This document shows positions 63,182-64,000 of a stretch of 64,000 nucleotides of DNA, piece by piece. The stretch is taken from NCBI RefSeq assembly GCF_014171475.1, contig NZ_CP048817.1, forward strand, positions 4,363,501 to 4,427,500, read 5' to 3'. Made by a program: the position numbers and the translations under genes. The notes under the pieces were generated by a model that searched no databases, was not told the DNA's origin, and saw nothing but the letters and a program-made list of their open reading frames with translations. This DNA is from Sphingomonas sp. So64.6b. GTDB taxonomy: Bacteria > Pseudomonadota > Alphaproteobacteria > Sphingomonadales > Sphingomonadaceae. Positions within the stretch are counted from its first letter, which is position 1; every line of letters starts with the position of its first letter.

Positions 63182-63610
63182 ATGACGATCGCGGCGATCC
63201 TGGGCGGCAAGGGCCGCGATGTGGTATCGATGACGACGGATCAAAGCGTGCGCGAGGCGGTTGCCTTGCTGGCGCAACGACGCATTGGTGCGGTGCCGGT
63301 GATGGAAGGCACGACCGTTGTCGGCATCTTTTCGGAACGCGACGTTATTCATGGGCTCGAAGCGCATGGCGCCGCCGCGCTCGATGCGAAGATCGGCGAT
63401 GTGATGACGTCGCCGGCGATCACGGTCGGGCCGTCGGAAGCGGTGATCGGCGCACTGTCGCTGATGACACGGCGGCGCATTCGCCATTTGCCGGTGATCG
63501 AGAATGGCCTGGTGATCGGCGTGGTGTCGATCGGCGATCTGGTCAAACACCGTATCGACCGGATCGAGGCCGATGCCGAGGCGATGCGGAGCTATATCCA
63601 GTCGGCCTAG
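63182..63610 (+). CDS. CBS-pair domain protein
   Basis: 142 residues, nothing but two CBS motifs (VSMTTDQSVREAVALLAQRRIGAVPVMEG and VMTSPAITVGPSEAVIGALSLMTRRRIRHLPVIENG). Binds adenosyl ligands in related proteins. ATG 63182 has GAGGAGA upstream. Overlaps the convergent flippase gene end by four bases (63607-63610). Confidence 0.9.
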   Translation: MTIAAILGGKGRDVVSMTTDQSVREAVALLAQRRIGAVPVMEGTTVVGIFSERDVIHGLEAHGAAALDAKIGDVMTSPAITVGPSEAVIGALSLMTRRRIRHLPVIENGLVIGVVSIGDLVKHRIDRIEADAEAMRSYIQSA

Positions 63611-64000
63611 GCGGAAGGCTCCGCGAGCGGTTGTTTGCGCACGATCGCGATCAGTTCGCGCACGACACCCCGCGCGAACAGCATCAGCCAGCCGCCATAG
63701 ACGATCGCCCCGGTGACCACGAGAATCGCGAGGCGCGGCAGCGGGGCCATCGGCGGCAGTGCGGCATCGACCAGCCGCACGACCAGGGCCATGCCGACCG
63801 CCGCGAACAAGGCGGGCGCGACAGCCTCGGCGAGGGCCGATACCGACGTCCCGATCACCGGTAACGTGCGCCACATGCTGATCGCGAGGTAGAGTGGATA
63901 AGCCGCGATCCATGCCCAGGCGAGGCCGGCCGCGCCCCAGCGCACGCCGATCATGAAGGCAATCGACAGCAATACTGCACCGACCGCGCCGTTGCGCACA
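63607..64000 (-). CDS. Polysaccharide flippase-like membrane protein, 5' end cut by window edge
   Basis: C-terminal ~131 residues. Four or more hydrophobic helices (VGAVLLSIAFMIGVRWGAAGLAWAWIAAYPLYLAI, ALFAAVGMALVVRLV, LAILVVTGAIVYGGWLMLFARG), as at the end of MOP/MATE-type oligosaccharide flippases (Wzx-like). The frame is open to base 64000; the true start is outside. Likely part of an exopolysaccharide locus beyond the edge. Confidence 0.75.
   Translation of the reverse strand, partial: VRNGAVGAVLLSIAFMIGVRWGAAGLAWAWIAAYPLYLAISMWRTLPVIGTSVSALAEAVAPALFAAVGMALVVRLVDAALPPMAPLPRLAILVVTGAIVYGGWLMLFARGVVRELIAIVRKQPLAEPSA

Overview
The window is a high-GC, gene-dense stretch of an alphaproteobacterial chromosome, most likely a sphingomonad (Sphingomonas or a close relative). 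Reasons: a 13-gene rimP-nusA-infB-pnp operon with several sphingomonad-like extra genes, a DUF4167 protein, an NDUFS4-like complex I accessory subunit, sphingomonad-style small palindromic repeats, and LuxR-type regulators with a C-terminal membrane anchor. All calls rest on reading the sequence and on family knowledge; no database search was run. No rRNA, tRNA, CRISPR array, transposase or prophage was recognised.

Layout. 1-7.4 kb: a truncated SGNH hydrolase gene; an hrpB helicase operon with a complex I accessory subunit and a SnoaL-like protein; polyprenyl diphosphate synthase with an outer-membrane porin; a divergent chorismate mutase. 7.5-9.4 kb: small lineage-type genes (membrane-anchored LuxR regulator, two unknowns, a MarR-like protein). 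9.4-22.1 kb, minus strand: the large translation/RNA operon rimP, nusA, a tautomerase, ylxR, infB, a thioesterase, rbfA, a lipoprotein, tdk, an M50 protease, truB, rpsO and pnp, with a good promoter upstream and a strong terminator after pnp. 22.2-27 kb: a sugar dehydrogenase-like lipoprotein, two hotdog thioesterases, an acyl-CoA ligase, a crotonase and a DUF4240 protein. 27.4-28.6 kb: a frameshifted membrane gene and a 670-base non-coding stretch with repeats. 28.6-35 kb: a glyoxalase-like protein, a flavin monooxygenase with a divergent MarR gene and two matching operators, then thioesterase, SDR, thiolase and nitroreductase. 35-40.9 kb: an RhlE-type RNA helicase, a methyltransferase/GST/MFS operon opposite an Lrp-type regulator, and a sugar/maltose-type acetyltransferase. 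40.9-46.5 kb: two tandem amidohydrolases and a three-gene inositol cassette (CDP-alcohol phosphotransferase, inositol-3-phosphate synthase, NTP transferase). 46.6-55 kb: acyl-CoA dehydrogenase, FAH-family hydrolase, transporters, pyrophosphatase, M61 peptidase. 55-64 kb: hisS-prfA-prmC, DUF4167, two DUF4139 paralogues, a CBS protein and a truncated flippase.

The most unusual observations are: (1) palindrome-ended repeats of 132 and 105 bases sitting in frame inside hrpB and prmC, both exact multiples of three; (2) the inositol cassette, whose composition fits a CDP-inositol route to an inositol phosphodiester or lipid; (3) a DUF4139 protein with a polyproline tract followed by a TonB-box-like heptad; (4) paired 17-bp operators around a flavin monooxygenase promoter; (5) an array of TTCCCG motifs in a gene-free stretch; (6) a thioesterase gene whose only start at a sensible distance from its Shine-Dalgarno is ATC.
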